In this document: in pieces, positions 34,298 to 42,827 of the stretch
Position numbering within the stretch: the stretch's first letter is position 1
Layout of the letters: every line of letters starts with the position of its first letter
From: Bacteroidota bacterium
Lineage (GTDB): Bacteria > Bacteroidota > Bacteroidia > Palsa-965
Assembly: GCA_020402865.1 (NCBI GenBank)
Contig: JADBYT010000015.1
Span: 1 to 64,000 of the forward strand
Length of the DNA: 64,000 nt
Direction: 5' to 3'
Made by a program: the position numbers and the translations under genes
Notes under the pieces: model-generated
The model's database searches: none
What the model was told of the DNA's origin: nothing
Seen by the model: only the letters and a program-made list of their open reading frames with translations

Positions 34298-34486
34298 GCT
34301 GCAAAGTTGTCAAAAAAAATCAGGCAACCTAAATAGGGGTAATGCGTCAGTTTACTGTCTCCCAAATGAAATAGTATGTCCGGCACTATGCCGGTTAACC
34401 ACTTACGTGTTGAAATTGCCCGTTTATCAAAGAATCAACTTTCTTCTTGATTTGTGCTGCAAAACACAACACATTTGCCTCCGGCT

Positions 34487-36832
34487 ATGAAAAAGAAAAT
34501 TGTTTTACCTCTATTCCTGTGGCTTTTTGTACTTCCCGCATTAGCCCAGCAAGCTAAATTCACAATCAGCGGCACCGTGCGCGAAGCCGGAAGTCAAGAA
34601 AAACTTCCGGGCGTTACTGTTGCCAACCTCAAAACCCGTGAGGGGACAGCTACCAACAACTTCGGCTTTTACTCAATTACCCTGCAGCCTGATACGGTGG
34701 AACTGATTTTCAGTTATGTGGGTTATACCCCTGTAAAAAAGAAATTTGTACTGAAAGCCGATACCGTGGTTAATATTGACCTTGGTGTGGTTGAATTGAA
34801 AACTGTCGAAATTTCGGCCGAGCAGCAGGAAAGCATCAGCGACAATACGCAAATGAGCCAGGTGTCGATTCCGGTAGAACAAATCAAGCAGATTCCGGCG
34901 CTACTTGGCGAGAAAGATGTGCTCAAGGTCATTCAGCTTATGCCGGGCGTACAAAAAGGGCAGGAGGGAAGTAGCGGCTTTTATGTGCGCGGCGGCGGCC
35001 CCGATCAGAACCTGATCATTCTTGACGATGCTACAGTATATAATGCATTTCACCTCTTTGGCTTTTTCTCGCTGTTTAACGGCGACGCACTGAAAAGTGT
35101 GGAACTTACCAAAGGTGGTTTTCCTGCACGCTACGGAGGCCGCCTTTCCAGTGTGCTTGAGATGCAAATGAAAGACGGCGACCGCCAGCATTTTCACGGC
35201 GAGGCCGGTATCGGACTTATTTCATCGCGCCTCATGCTTGAAGGGCCTATTCTTAAAGGAAAATCCTCGTTTATCGTGTCGGGCCGGCGCACGTATATTG
35301 ATGTGCTTTCTATTCCGTTTCAGAAGGCTGCCAACCCGGAAGGCGGTCTTGCCGGCTATTTTTTCTATGATTTAAATGCGAAGGCTAATTATGAAATCAA
35401 TGCAAAAAATACGCTCTATCTAAGTGGCTATTTCGGACGTGATAAGTTTTATGCACGATTCAACAACAGTGGCTCAGACCGTAGTTCAAGGGCTTCACTT
35501 TCATGGGGTAACGCTACCGGCACACTACGCTGGAACCATATCTGGAACTCACGCCTGTTTTCAAACTCCTCGCTCATTTTTACAAACTATCAGTTAGGAA
35601 TCGGCCTTCGTGAAAACTTCAGTGGCGGCGATTTCTTTGAACTGAATTACAATTCCGGTATCCGCGACTACAGTTTTAAGCACGACTTTGAATTTGTGCC
35701 CAGTCCGCGTCACTACATCCGTTTTGGTTTAATGACTACCTATCATCAGTTCAGGCCCAGTGCGTATGTTGTGGATGATAGTTTCTCAGGCGGATCAGAA
35801 CAGAAGGCGCAGCTTATTGAAGCGTGGGAATCGGGTATCTATGCGGAGGACGACTGGACACTTACTTCGCGGCTTAAAGTAAATATGGGTGTGCGTTTGT
35901 CTTATTTCACCACACAGAAGAAAAATTACTGGCGCCCCGAACCCCGTATTGCCGCCCGGTACATTCTGCGCGAAAATCTCTCGCTGAAAGCAAGCTGGGC
36001 CATAATGAACCAGTATCTCCATCTGCTTTCAAACACAGGCGTTGGCCTGCCTACCGATTTATGGGTACCGGCTACCAAACGTGTGAGCCCGCAGCGTTCG
36101 TGGCAGGCCGCAGCAGGTATTGCGCATGATATTCCCAAACATAAACTCATGGTATCGCTCGAAGGTTATTACAAACGTTCGTTTGATATTATCGGTTATA
36201 AAGAAGGTGCCAGCTTCCTTGCGGTGGGCGATCTCGGCGGAAACGGTGAGCCTGTGAGCTGGGAAGATAATGTAACCGCCGGGCAGGCTTGGAGCTACGG
36301 CCTGGAGTTTCTTGTACAACGCAAGTTCGGCAAGTTTACGGGCTGGATTGGTTATACACTTTCGTGGACACAGCTGCAGTTTGATTCGCTCAACTTTGGC
36401 AAAAAGTTCTATGCCCGTTATGATCGCCGCCATGATATTTCGCTGGTGGGCATTTATAAACTGAATGATAACATTACCTTATCGGCCACCTGGGTGTATG
36501 GCACAGGCAACGCCATTACGCTGCCGCAGGCTGAATATACATTACCCGCTCATTCGCCCGGCGCGCCCGGGGGCGGAAACTGGTTTGTAACCGACTTCGG
36601 CGAAAAGAACTCATTCCGCATGGCTGCCTATCATCGTCTCGATATTGGTGTGCAGTTTCACAAAAAACTCAAACGCAGCGAACGCACCTTTGAACTGAGT
36701 GCATATAATGTGTACAGCCGTCAGAATCCCTTCTTTTATTACGTAGGAAATGATAGCCAGGGCAACCGTCGCTTGCGTCAGGTATCACTCTTCCCGATTA
36801 TTCCTTCTGTATCCTGGACCTGGAAATTCTAA
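34487..36832 (+). CDS. TonB-dependent receptor with carboxypeptidase-like domain
   Basis: A 781-aa outer-membrane receptor from the ATG at 34487; the signal peptide ends PALAQ. A carboxypeptidase-D regulatory-like domain spans about 25-110 (FTISGTVREAGSQEKLPGV). The plug (about 125-235) has DVLKVIQLMPGVQKGQEGSSG and FYVRGGGPDQNLIILDD, and KGGFPARYGGRLSSVLE leads into the barrel. It ends with aromatic Trp-Lys-Phe, as barrels recognised by BAM do. The DUF4249 lipoprotein follows 5 bp later. This receptor-plus-DUF4249 pair is a recurrent Bacteroidota arrangement, probably a SusC/D-like uptake pair for an unknown ligand. Confidence 0.93.
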   Translation: MKKKIVLPLFLWLFVLPALAQQAKFTISGTVREAGSQEKLPGVTVANLKTREGTATNNFGFYSITLQPDTVELIFSYVGYTPVKKKFVLKADTVVNIDLGVVELKTVEISAEQQESISDNTQMSQVSIPVEQIKQIPALLGEKDVLKVIQLMPGVQKGQEGSSGFYVRGGGPDQNLIILDDATVYNAFHLFGFFSLFNGDALKSVELTKGGFPARYGGRLSSVLEMQMKDGDRQHFHGEAGIGLISSRLMLEGPILKGKSSFIVSGRRTYIDVLSIPFQKAANPEGGLAGYFFYDLNAKANYEINAKNTLYLSGYFGRDKFYARFNNSGSDRSSRASLSWGNATGTLRWNHIWNSRLFSNSSLIFTNYQLGIGLRENFSGGDFFELNYNSGIRDYSFKHDFEFVPSPRHYIRFGLMTTYHQFRPSAYVVDDSFSGGSEQKAQLIEAWESGIYAEDDWTLTSRLKVNMGVRLSYFTTQKKNYWRPEPRIAARYILRENLSLKASWAIMNQYLHLLSNTGVGLPTDLWVPATKRVSPQRSWQAAAGIAHDIPKHKLMVSLEGYYKRSFDIIGYKEGASFLAVGDLGGNGEPVSWEDNVTAGQAWSYGLEFLVQRKFGKFTGWIGYTLSWTQLQFDSLNFGKKFYARYDRRHDISLVGIYKLNDNITLSATWVYGTGNAITLPQAEYTLPAHSPGAPGGGNWFVTDFGEKNSFRMAAYHRLDIGVQFHKKLKRSERTFELSAYNVYSRQNPFFYYVGNDSQGNRRLRQVSLFPIIPSVSWTWKF

Positions 36833-36837
36833 CTCGT

Positions 36838-37698
36838 ATGAAACAGTTTTTTTCAATCATTCTGAGCATTGCCGCTGTGTTCAGCCTCACCCTTACATCC
36901 TGTGAACGTAATGCTGATGTAGATCTTCCGGATGTGGATTCGAAACTTGCACTCTCCTGTTTTATTTCGCCACAGGATACCGTTATTCGTGCCTATGTAA
37001 CACGCAGCATACCCGTTTTCGAACTCGGTTCTGCAAATACACAACATCAGGCGGTAAACAATGCCACTGTTATGCTTTATGATGCCAGCGGAAGTGTGCA
37101 GCTTACATTTAATCCCTTGCTGGAACAGTATGAAATTCCGGCCGCTTCGTTTCCCATTGTGGCCGGGCAAACCTACCGCATTACCGTGGCGCTGTCCGGC
37201 TATCCCACACTTGAAGCATCCACACGTGTGCCCCTTTCGGTTCCGGCCGATTTTTCAGCTACGGCTGATTTAATTATCGACTCAACCTCATTTCCGGGAT
37301 TTCCACTCATCGAAGCCGATATCGATCATCAGTTTACCGATCCTGCCGGCGATAATAATTATTACCTCATTAACGCTGTGCTGAATTTGAACGATACGCT
37401 TAACGGCATTGTGCGCAATTATGAACTGGCCCGGTCAATTGTGTCTGATCACAATGCCGACGGGGAAGTAATAAGAGGAAGTTTACGCACCGGAATCAAC
37501 GCACAGGGAAGTCTGAATAGCCTTACAATCTGGCTCACCAGCGGAACGTATGATTACTACGAATTTCATCGCACCATTCTCAATGGAAACAACGGCGGAG
37601 ATCCGTTTTCAGAGCCAACATTGGTTTATTCCAATGTAACCAATGGCTTCGGTATTTTTGCCGGATGTAATTCAACCAATGTGGTGATTCCGCTGTAG
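36838..37698 (+). CDS. DUF4249 lipoprotein
   Basis: A 286-aa lipoprotein (LTSC, lipobox Cys21). The mature part starts with acidic residues and has the family's opening strand (KLALSCFISPQDTVIRAYVTRS). Immunoglobulin-like beta segments follow (ATVMLYDASGSVQLTF, PIVAGQTYRITVALSGYPTLEA), then a C-terminal half rich in Tyr/Asn and ending FAGCNSTNVVIPL. It is encoded directly after the TonB receptor and before a strong terminator, so the two form a bicistronic unit. It is probably surface-exposed and partners the receptor; the ligand is unknown. Confidence 0.87.
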   Translation: MKQFFSIILSIAAVFSLTLTSCERNADVDLPDVDSKLALSCFISPQDTVIRAYVTRSIPVFELGSANTQHQAVNNATVMLYDASGSVQLTFNPLLEQYEIPAASFPIVAGQTYRITVALSGYPTLEASTRVPLSVPADFSATADLIIDSTSFPGFPLIEADIDHQFTDPAGDNNYYLINAVLNLNDTLNGIVRNYELARSIVSDHNADGEVIRGSLRTGINAQGSLNSLTIWLTSGTYDYYEFHRTILNGNNGGDPFSEPTLVYSNVTNGFGIFAGCNSTNVVIPL

Positions 37699-37720
37699 TT
37701 TTAATTTTTAAAATATATCT

Positions 37721-37758
37721 AAACAAGGCTGTCTCTGCATTTTGAGACAGCCTTGTTT
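37721..37758 (+). terminator. Terminator of receptor/DUF4249 operon
   Basis: AAACAAGGCTGTCTC (37721-37735) pairs perfectly with GAGACAGCCTTGTTT (37744-37758): a 15-bp stem, an 8-nt loop and a T-rich tail. Confidence 0.92.
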
Positions 37759-37897
37759 TATTTTGATTAAAAACGGCATTAATAAAATTTTATGCGGGCA
37801 ACTAATTTTAGGTTTGCATGTCTGTAAGTTAACTGAATGAAAGTTCCGGTATAACCGGAGCGAATTAAATTACATACAAAACCCTTAATCCGACCGT

Positions 37898-38707
37898 ATG
37901 AAAAAGCTCATTTGTCTTCTTGCTCTTTTACCCGCTGTTTTATTTTTACATGCACAGGATACCACTAAAATTGCCGGCGGCAAAGCAGGGCGCTTGCTAT
38001 GGATAAGTACCGTATCGCCCGATTCGCTCAATAATCCGGGGCGGAATGAAATTTCCCTCAACATCATCCCGCTTGCTCATATAATTATGGGCGGTTATGG
38101 TTACGGATATCGCTTAAGCACCATGTACAAGCGCGTAGATTCTGATTACCGCGGTGCGTGGCGTTTTGGAGTGGGTGCTTACAGTACAGAACTTGGTTTT
38201 TGGAGCGATGATTATGATCATTATTATCTGACAAGTGATTCTACGCGCACTGTAAACCGGTTCTCAATTAACAACAGCCCGTCTGTACGCGGAAATATCG
38301 GGTATGAGTGGCGGGGCAAAGGACGCCGCAGATTGCAGACTTGGATTGGTGCCGATTTGATTGCCGGCGGATTTTTTGAGCGGTATATACTTTCTGATTA
38401 TTATCAGGTGAAAGATAGTTTGGGTAACTGGAGGCAGGATTTTGTAAGTGGTTTCCGGGATTTTGAAATGTATGAAGCAAAGCGTTCGTTCTTTTTTCAA
38501 ACAGGTGTTTCGGTGAATGCGGGTTTGCGTTATGCACTTAACCGCTGGTTTGTGATTAATTTTCAAACCGGTGCCGATGCGTATGCCTATTTTGGAACAG
38601 CCTACACACAGGAATCGCGCACTGCACTGAAGGCGGTATCCAAAACAGCATTTGGCTTTCACACACCCGGTATTTTGAACGAAGTTTCGGTGGTGTTCAG
38701 GTTTTAA
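37898..38707 (+). CDS. Putative outer-membrane beta-barrel protein
   Basis: A 269-aa protein with a signal peptide (ending FLHAQ) and repeated alternating-aromatic beta strands. Examples are MGGYGYGYRLSTMYKR, WRFGVGAYSTELGFW, SVRGNIGYEWRGKGR, TWIGADLIAGGFF and VSVNAGLRYALNRWFVINFQTGAD. It ends EVSVVFRF, with a terminal Phe as in BAM-dependent barrels. I recognise no specific family. It stands alone between a terminator and aroC, with no clear promoter box. Confidence 0.7.
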   Translation: MKKLICLLALLPAVLFLHAQDTTKIAGGKAGRLLWISTVSPDSLNNPGRNEISLNIIPLAHIIMGGYGYGYRLSTMYKRVDSDYRGAWRFGVGAYSTELGFWSDDYDHYYLTSDSTRTVNRFSINNSPSVRGNIGYEWRGKGRRRLQTWIGADLIAGGFFERYILSDYYQVKDSLGNWRQDFVSGFRDFEMYEAKRSFFFQTGVSVNAGLRYALNRWFVINFQTGADAYAYFGTAYTQESRTALKAVSKTAFGFHTPGILNEVSVVFRF

Positions 38708-38740
38708 GAGGTTAAGCTGTTTTTGACGGCCCTAAACATG

Positions 38741-38748
38741 TATTTTTG
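38741..38748 (+). promoter_or_regulatory. -7 promoter box for aroC
   Basis: TATTTTTG matches TAnnTTTG and ends 5 nt before the aroC ATG (38754). A TTTTG occurs 15 nt further upstream, shorter than usual spacing. The transcript should be leaderless. Confidence 0.65.
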
Positions 38749-38753
38749 CGGCT

Positions 38754-39836
38754 ATGGCAGGAAATACCTTTGGCACGCTGCTCCGGCTTACCACTTACGG
38801 CGAATCGCACGGCCCGGCTGTGGGGGGCATTCTCGATGGTTTGCCGGCAGGGGTGGATATTGATACAGAATTTCTTCAGCAGGAAATGGACCGCCGCCGT
38901 CCGGGGCAGTCGCGCATTGTTACGCAGCGCCGCGAGGCCGATCAGCTCGAAATCCTTTCGGGTGTGTTTGAAGGCAAAAGTACCGGCGCCCCGATTGGCT
39001 TTATGGTGCGCAGCGAAGACAGCCGCTCACGCGATTATGATGCGTTGAAAGAAGTATATCGCCCTTCTCATGCCGATTATACCTGGGAAGCCAAATACGG
39101 CCTGCGTGATCACCGCGGCGGAGGACGCTCATCGGCACGCGAAACGGTGGCCCGCGTGGCGGCCGGTGCATTAACAAAACTCTTCCTGCGCCGACAGCAG
39201 ATTCACGTGCAGGCATACGTATCGCAGGTAGGCGCCATTGCCCTGCAGCAACCCTGGCACGAGCTCGACCTCAGCCAGACCGAATCAAACATCGTGCGCT
39301 GCCCCGATGCCGATACTGCCGAACAAATGATCCGCCTCATCGAAAGCATCCGCAAACAGGGTGATACCATCGGCGGCATCATCACCTGCGTAATCACAGG
39401 CGTTCCTCCCGGCATCGGCGAACCGGTTTTCGATAAACTTCATGCCGACCTAGGCAAAGCCATGCTCAGCATAAACGCCGTAAAAGGTGTTGAATTCGGC
39501 TCCGGCTTTGCATCAGTGGCGCTCACAGGCTCGCAGCACAACGATGCTTTTCTGCCCGGAAGCAATAACCGCAAAGTTGTTACGGCCACAAACCGGTCAG
39601 GCGGCATTCAGGGCGGCATCAGCAACGGCGAGGCCATTTATTTCCGCACCGCCTTTAAACCCGTGGCCACCATCATGCAAAAACAACGCACCGTAAACAC
39701 CGCCGGCAAAGCGGTAGAAGTAATGGGACGTGGCCGCCACGATCCTTGTGTGGTGCCCCGCGCCGTTCCCATTGTGGAAGCAATGGCTGCCCTGGTTGTG
39801 GCCGATCATTTACTCCGGCAGCGCGCGTCGCACTAA
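38754..39836 (+). CDS. aroC: Chorismate synthase
   Basis: A 360-aa FMN-dependent enzyme that converts 5-enolpyruvylshikimate-3-phosphate to chorismate, the last common step of aromatic amino-acid synthesis. The signatures are N-terminal [35 protein letters not shown] near residue 60, and [23 protein letters not shown] near residue 116. The C-terminal [18 protein letters not shown] near residue 330 carries the conserved Arg-His-Asp. Length is normal. No other aro genes are adjacent. Confidence 0.98.
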   Translation: MAGNTFGTLLRLTTYGESHGPAVGGILDGLPAGVDIDTEFLQQEMDRRRPGQSRIVTQRREADQLEILSGVFEGKSTGAPIGFMVRSEDSRSRDYDALKEVYRPSHADYTWEAKYGLRDHRGGGRSSARETVARVAAGALTKLFLRRQQIHVQAYVSQVGAIALQQPWHELDLSQTESNIVRCPDADTAEQMIRLIESIRKQGDTIGGIITCVITGVPPGIGEPVFDKLHADLGKAMLSINAVKGVEFGSGFASVALTGSQHNDAFLPGSNNRKVVTATNRSGGIQGGISNGEAIYFRTAFKPVATIMQKQRTVNTAGKAVEVMGRGRHDPCVVPRAVPIVEAMAALVVADHLLRQRASH

Positions 39837-39846
39837 GCACGGCGTA

Positions 39847-39878
39847 TTGAATTTAATCCGTCAATAGAGTTATCTTTG
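39847..39878 (+). promoter_or_regulatory. Full -33/-7 promoter for AsmA gene
   Basis: TTG (39847-39849), 21 nt, then TATCTTTG (39871-39878), 18 nt before the ATG at 39897. Both Bacteroidota promoter elements are present. Confidence 0.7.
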
Positions 39879-39896
39879 TTCCACAACTATCAAGCA

Positions 39897-42734
39897 ATGT
39901 CTTCATCATCTGCCAAATCTAAAAAGAGCCTTTTCGGCCGCATTCTTAAATGGTCGGGAATTACGCTCGTGCTTTTACTTATTGTGGCAATTGCCCTGCC
40001 TTTTTTGTTTAAAGACAAAATCATTGAAATCGCCAAAAGCGAAATCAATAAGAATGTCAATGCAAAAGTATCGTTTGGCGAATTCGATCTTTCATTGCTG
40101 AGCAGCTTCCCTGATTTTCGTTTTTCGATAAACGATGTAAAGGTGGTGGGCATCAAAGAATTTGAGAAAGATACGCTTGCCAATATTCCTGCGCTCAAGT
40201 TTGACCTTGATCTGATGAGCGTAATCAGCGGCGATAAATACAAAATCAATTCCATCTCGCTCGATAAACCGCGCATTCAGGTAAAAGTGCTGAAAGACGG
40301 CAAAGCGAATTACGACATTGCCAAACCCTCAACAGATACCGCTACCGCTGCTGCGCCGTCTGAACCCACCAAATTCAGCCTCGCACTGAAAGAGCTGGAA
40401 ATTAACAACGCCTATATTGTGTACGACGATGCATCGCTTGGTGTGCTTACTGTGATGGATAACATGACGCACACGCTTTCCGGCGATTTTACCCAGGATG
40501 TGTTTCTGATGAAGACCATGACCGAGATGGAACGCTTTACCGTTGCTTACGAAGGCGTATCGTACCTGAGTAAAGTAAACACCAGACTCAAGGCTGATCT
40601 CGACATGGATATGCCGAACATGAAATTTACCTTCAAGGAAAACGAAATAAACCTCAACGAACTTGGTTTCGGTATCGACGGTTTTTTTGCCATGCCCGGC
40701 GAGGATTACAACATGGACCTGAAGTTTAAGGCCAAACAGTCGGAGTTCAAGAGTTTCCTCTCGCTTATTCCCGGTGCTTACACGAAAGATTTTGCGCAGG
40801 TAAAAACGGCTGGTAAACTTATGTTCGACGGTTTCCTGAAAGGACTTTACAGCGAGAAGCAGAACAAAATGCCGGGTTACGGTGTGCGTTTGAATATTGC
40901 CGATGCCATGTTCCAGTATCCCGGAGTGCCCAAATCAGTGAACAATATTCAGGTGGATGTGAATGTGGATGATGCCAGTGGTATTCCGGACCAGACTAAA
41001 ATTGATGTAAATAAATTTCATGTGGATTTTGGCGGCAATCCGATTGATGCCATGCTGCATGTAACCACGCCTGTATCTGATGCAAATCTGAATGGCTGGG
41101 TGAAAGGAAAACTCAACCTCGCTTCGGTGCGTGATGTAATTCCGCTCGAAAAAGGCGACGAACTGAACGGCAATATTGCCGCCGATGTGAAAATGAGCGG
41201 ACGCATGTCGGCCATTGAGCAGGAAAAGTATGAGCAGTTTAATGCTACCGGCACGGTTGATGTAACCGGTATGCGCTACAAAACCGGATCGCTGGCCTAC
41301 GACATGAACATTGATGCAATGAACATGAAGTTTTCGCCGCAGTTTGTGGAGCTTACCCGTTTTGATGGCAAAATAGGCAAGAGCGATATGCACGCCGACG
41401 GACGCATCGACAATTTCATGAAATACCTCTTCAAGGATTCGATGCTGCACGGAGTGCTTAATTTCCGTTCGGCCAACATGGATCTTAACGAGTTTGCCGG
41501 TGAAGAAGAAACCGCCGCACAGCCAGCAGCCACCGAAGAATCGTCGGACATGAGCATCATAGAAGTGCCTTCAAATCTCGATTTTACGCTCAATTCAACC
41601 ATCACCAAACTGAAGTACGATGATATTCAGATGGATAATGTAGCCGGTATGGTACGTATCCATCAGAGTATGGTTGATTTGCAGAATCTTAAAATGCAGC
41701 TCATGGGCGGAAGCATGGTGATGGGCGGCAGTTACAGTACAGTAAACCCAACGGTGCCCAAAGTAAATTTCAAGCTTGATGTAACGGATTTTGATATTCA
41801 GCAAACCGTTAAAACATTTAACACGGTTGAGAAACTAACGCCCATTGCCAAACAAACCAAAGGCCGCGTTTCAACCCAGCTCAGTTTCACCAGCGACCTC
41901 GATTCGAAGATGATGCCCATTGATAAAACTATTAACGGTTCGGGCACACTCCGTACTAAACAGGTAGAGATTGAGTCGTTTGAGCCACTAAAGAAACTCG
42001 ATGAGGCGCTCAAAATGAATAAATTCAAAAAGGTAACGCTGAACGACCTCAATCTGGTAAATTATAAAATTGAAAACGGCCGCGTTTCGGTAGAACCGTT
42101 TGATTTTAAAGCAGGCAAAGCCAACGGTAAAGTGGGTGGTTCAACAGGTCTCGATCAGACAATTAATTATGTGATGGATATTTCCATACCGCGTGCGGAG
42201 TTTGGTCCGGCCAATTCGGCGCTCAACGGTCTGGTATCGCAAGCTACCTCAAAAGGCATTCCGGTAAAACTGGGCGATATGGTCAATGTGAAAGCCTTGT
42301 TCGGAGGCACGGTAGCACAGCCTACCGTGAAAACCAGTCTCAAGGAAGCCGCCGGCGACATGATGGAAAACATCAAGGATGCGGCTATTGATCTCGCCAA
42401 ACAAAAGGCCGATAGCCTGAAAAATGTGGGCATGGACAAAGCCCGCGCCGAAGCCGATAAAATTATTGCCGATGCACAGGTAAAAGCAGATGCCCTCAAA
42501 TCACAGCTTTATACCGCCGCCGACAATGCCAAAAAACAGGCTTATGCCGAGGCCGATAAAGTAGAAAAGAGCTATAAAAATCCCCTTGAAAAAGCAGCCA
42601 AGAAACTTGCCGCCGACAAAATGCGCGAACAGGCTGATATTGCCAACCAGAAAGCCAAAAAAGAGGCCGACGACAAGGCAAAAGCCATTATGGACGAGGC
42701 CCGAAAACAGGCCGATGCCAAACTGGGTAAATAA
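39897..42734 (+). CDS. AsmA-family envelope protein with coiled-coil tail
   Basis: A 945-aa protein from the ATG at 39897. A basic N-terminus and one transmembrane helix (about 18-38) precede an AsmA domain, as seen in VSFGEFDLSLLSSFPDFRFS near residue 60. A long beta-groove repeat region continues to about residue 800, including the C-terminal AsmA motif TLNDLNLVNYKIENGRVSV. AsmA/TamB-like proteins bridge the periplasm and are linked to phospholipid transport or outer-membrane assembly. Unusually the last 120 residues are a charged Ala/Lys/Asp-rich helix (ADKIIADAQVKADALKSQL, KKEADDKAKAIMDEARK), like ATP-synthase b subunits. That tail is not part of the ordinary AsmA domain. Confidence 0.87.
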   Translation: MSSSSAKSKKSLFGRILKWSGITLVLLLIVAIALPFLFKDKIIEIAKSEINKNVNAKVSFGEFDLSLLSSFPDFRFSINDVKVVGIKEFEKDTLANIPALKFDLDLMSVISGDKYKINSISLDKPRIQVKVLKDGKANYDIAKPSTDTATAAAPSEPTKFSLALKELEINNAYIVYDDASLGVLTVMDNMTHTLSGDFTQDVFLMKTMTEMERFTVAYEGVSYLSKVNTRLKADLDMDMPNMKFTFKENEINLNELGFGIDGFFAMPGEDYNMDLKFKAKQSEFKSFLSLIPGAYTKDFAQVKTAGKLMFDGFLKGLYSEKQNKMPGYGVRLNIADAMFQYPGVPKSVNNIQVDVNVDDASGIPDQTKIDVNKFHVDFGGNPIDAMLHVTTPVSDANLNGWVKGKLNLASVRDVIPLEKGDELNGNIAADVKMSGRMSAIEQEKYEQFNATGTVDVTGMRYKTGSLAYDMNIDAMNMKFSPQFVELTRFDGKIGKSDMHADGRIDNFMKYLFKDSMLHGVLNFRSANMDLNEFAGEEETAAQPAATEESSDMSIIEVPSNLDFTLNSTITKLKYDDIQMDNVAGMVRIHQSMVDLQNLKMQLMGGSMVMGGSYSTVNPTVPKVNFKLDVTDFDIQQTVKTFNTVEKLTPIAKQTKGRVSTQLSFTSDLDSKMMPIDKTINGSGTLRTKQVEIESFEPLKKLDEALKMNKFKKVTLNDLNLVNYKIENGRVSVEPFDFKAGKANGKVGGSTGLDQTINYVMDISIPRAEFGPANSALNGLVSQATSKGIPVKLGDMVNVKALFGGTVAQPTVKTSLKEAAGDMMENIKDAAIDLAKQKADSLKNVGMDKARAEADKIIADAQVKADALKSQLYTAADNAKKQAYAEADKVEKSYKNPLEKAAKKLAADKMREQADIANQKAKKEADDKAKAIMDEARKQADAKLGK

Positions 42735-42743
42735 TTAATCCGA

Positions 42744-42774
42744 ACAGCCCCTGTAGAAAATCTGCGGGGGCTGT
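42744..42774 (+). terminator. Hairpin after AsmA gene (possible terminator)
   Basis: A 14-bp stem with two G-T pairs around an AAA loop; the outer arms are ACAGCCCC (42744-42751) and GGGGCTGT (42767-42774). The following tract is only weakly T-rich, so termination is likely but not certain. Confidence 0.6.
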
Positions 42775-42827
42775 ACAATTTCCGGCACCATTTTCGTTAC
42801 TACTTGCCGAACTACTTCTTTTGTATG

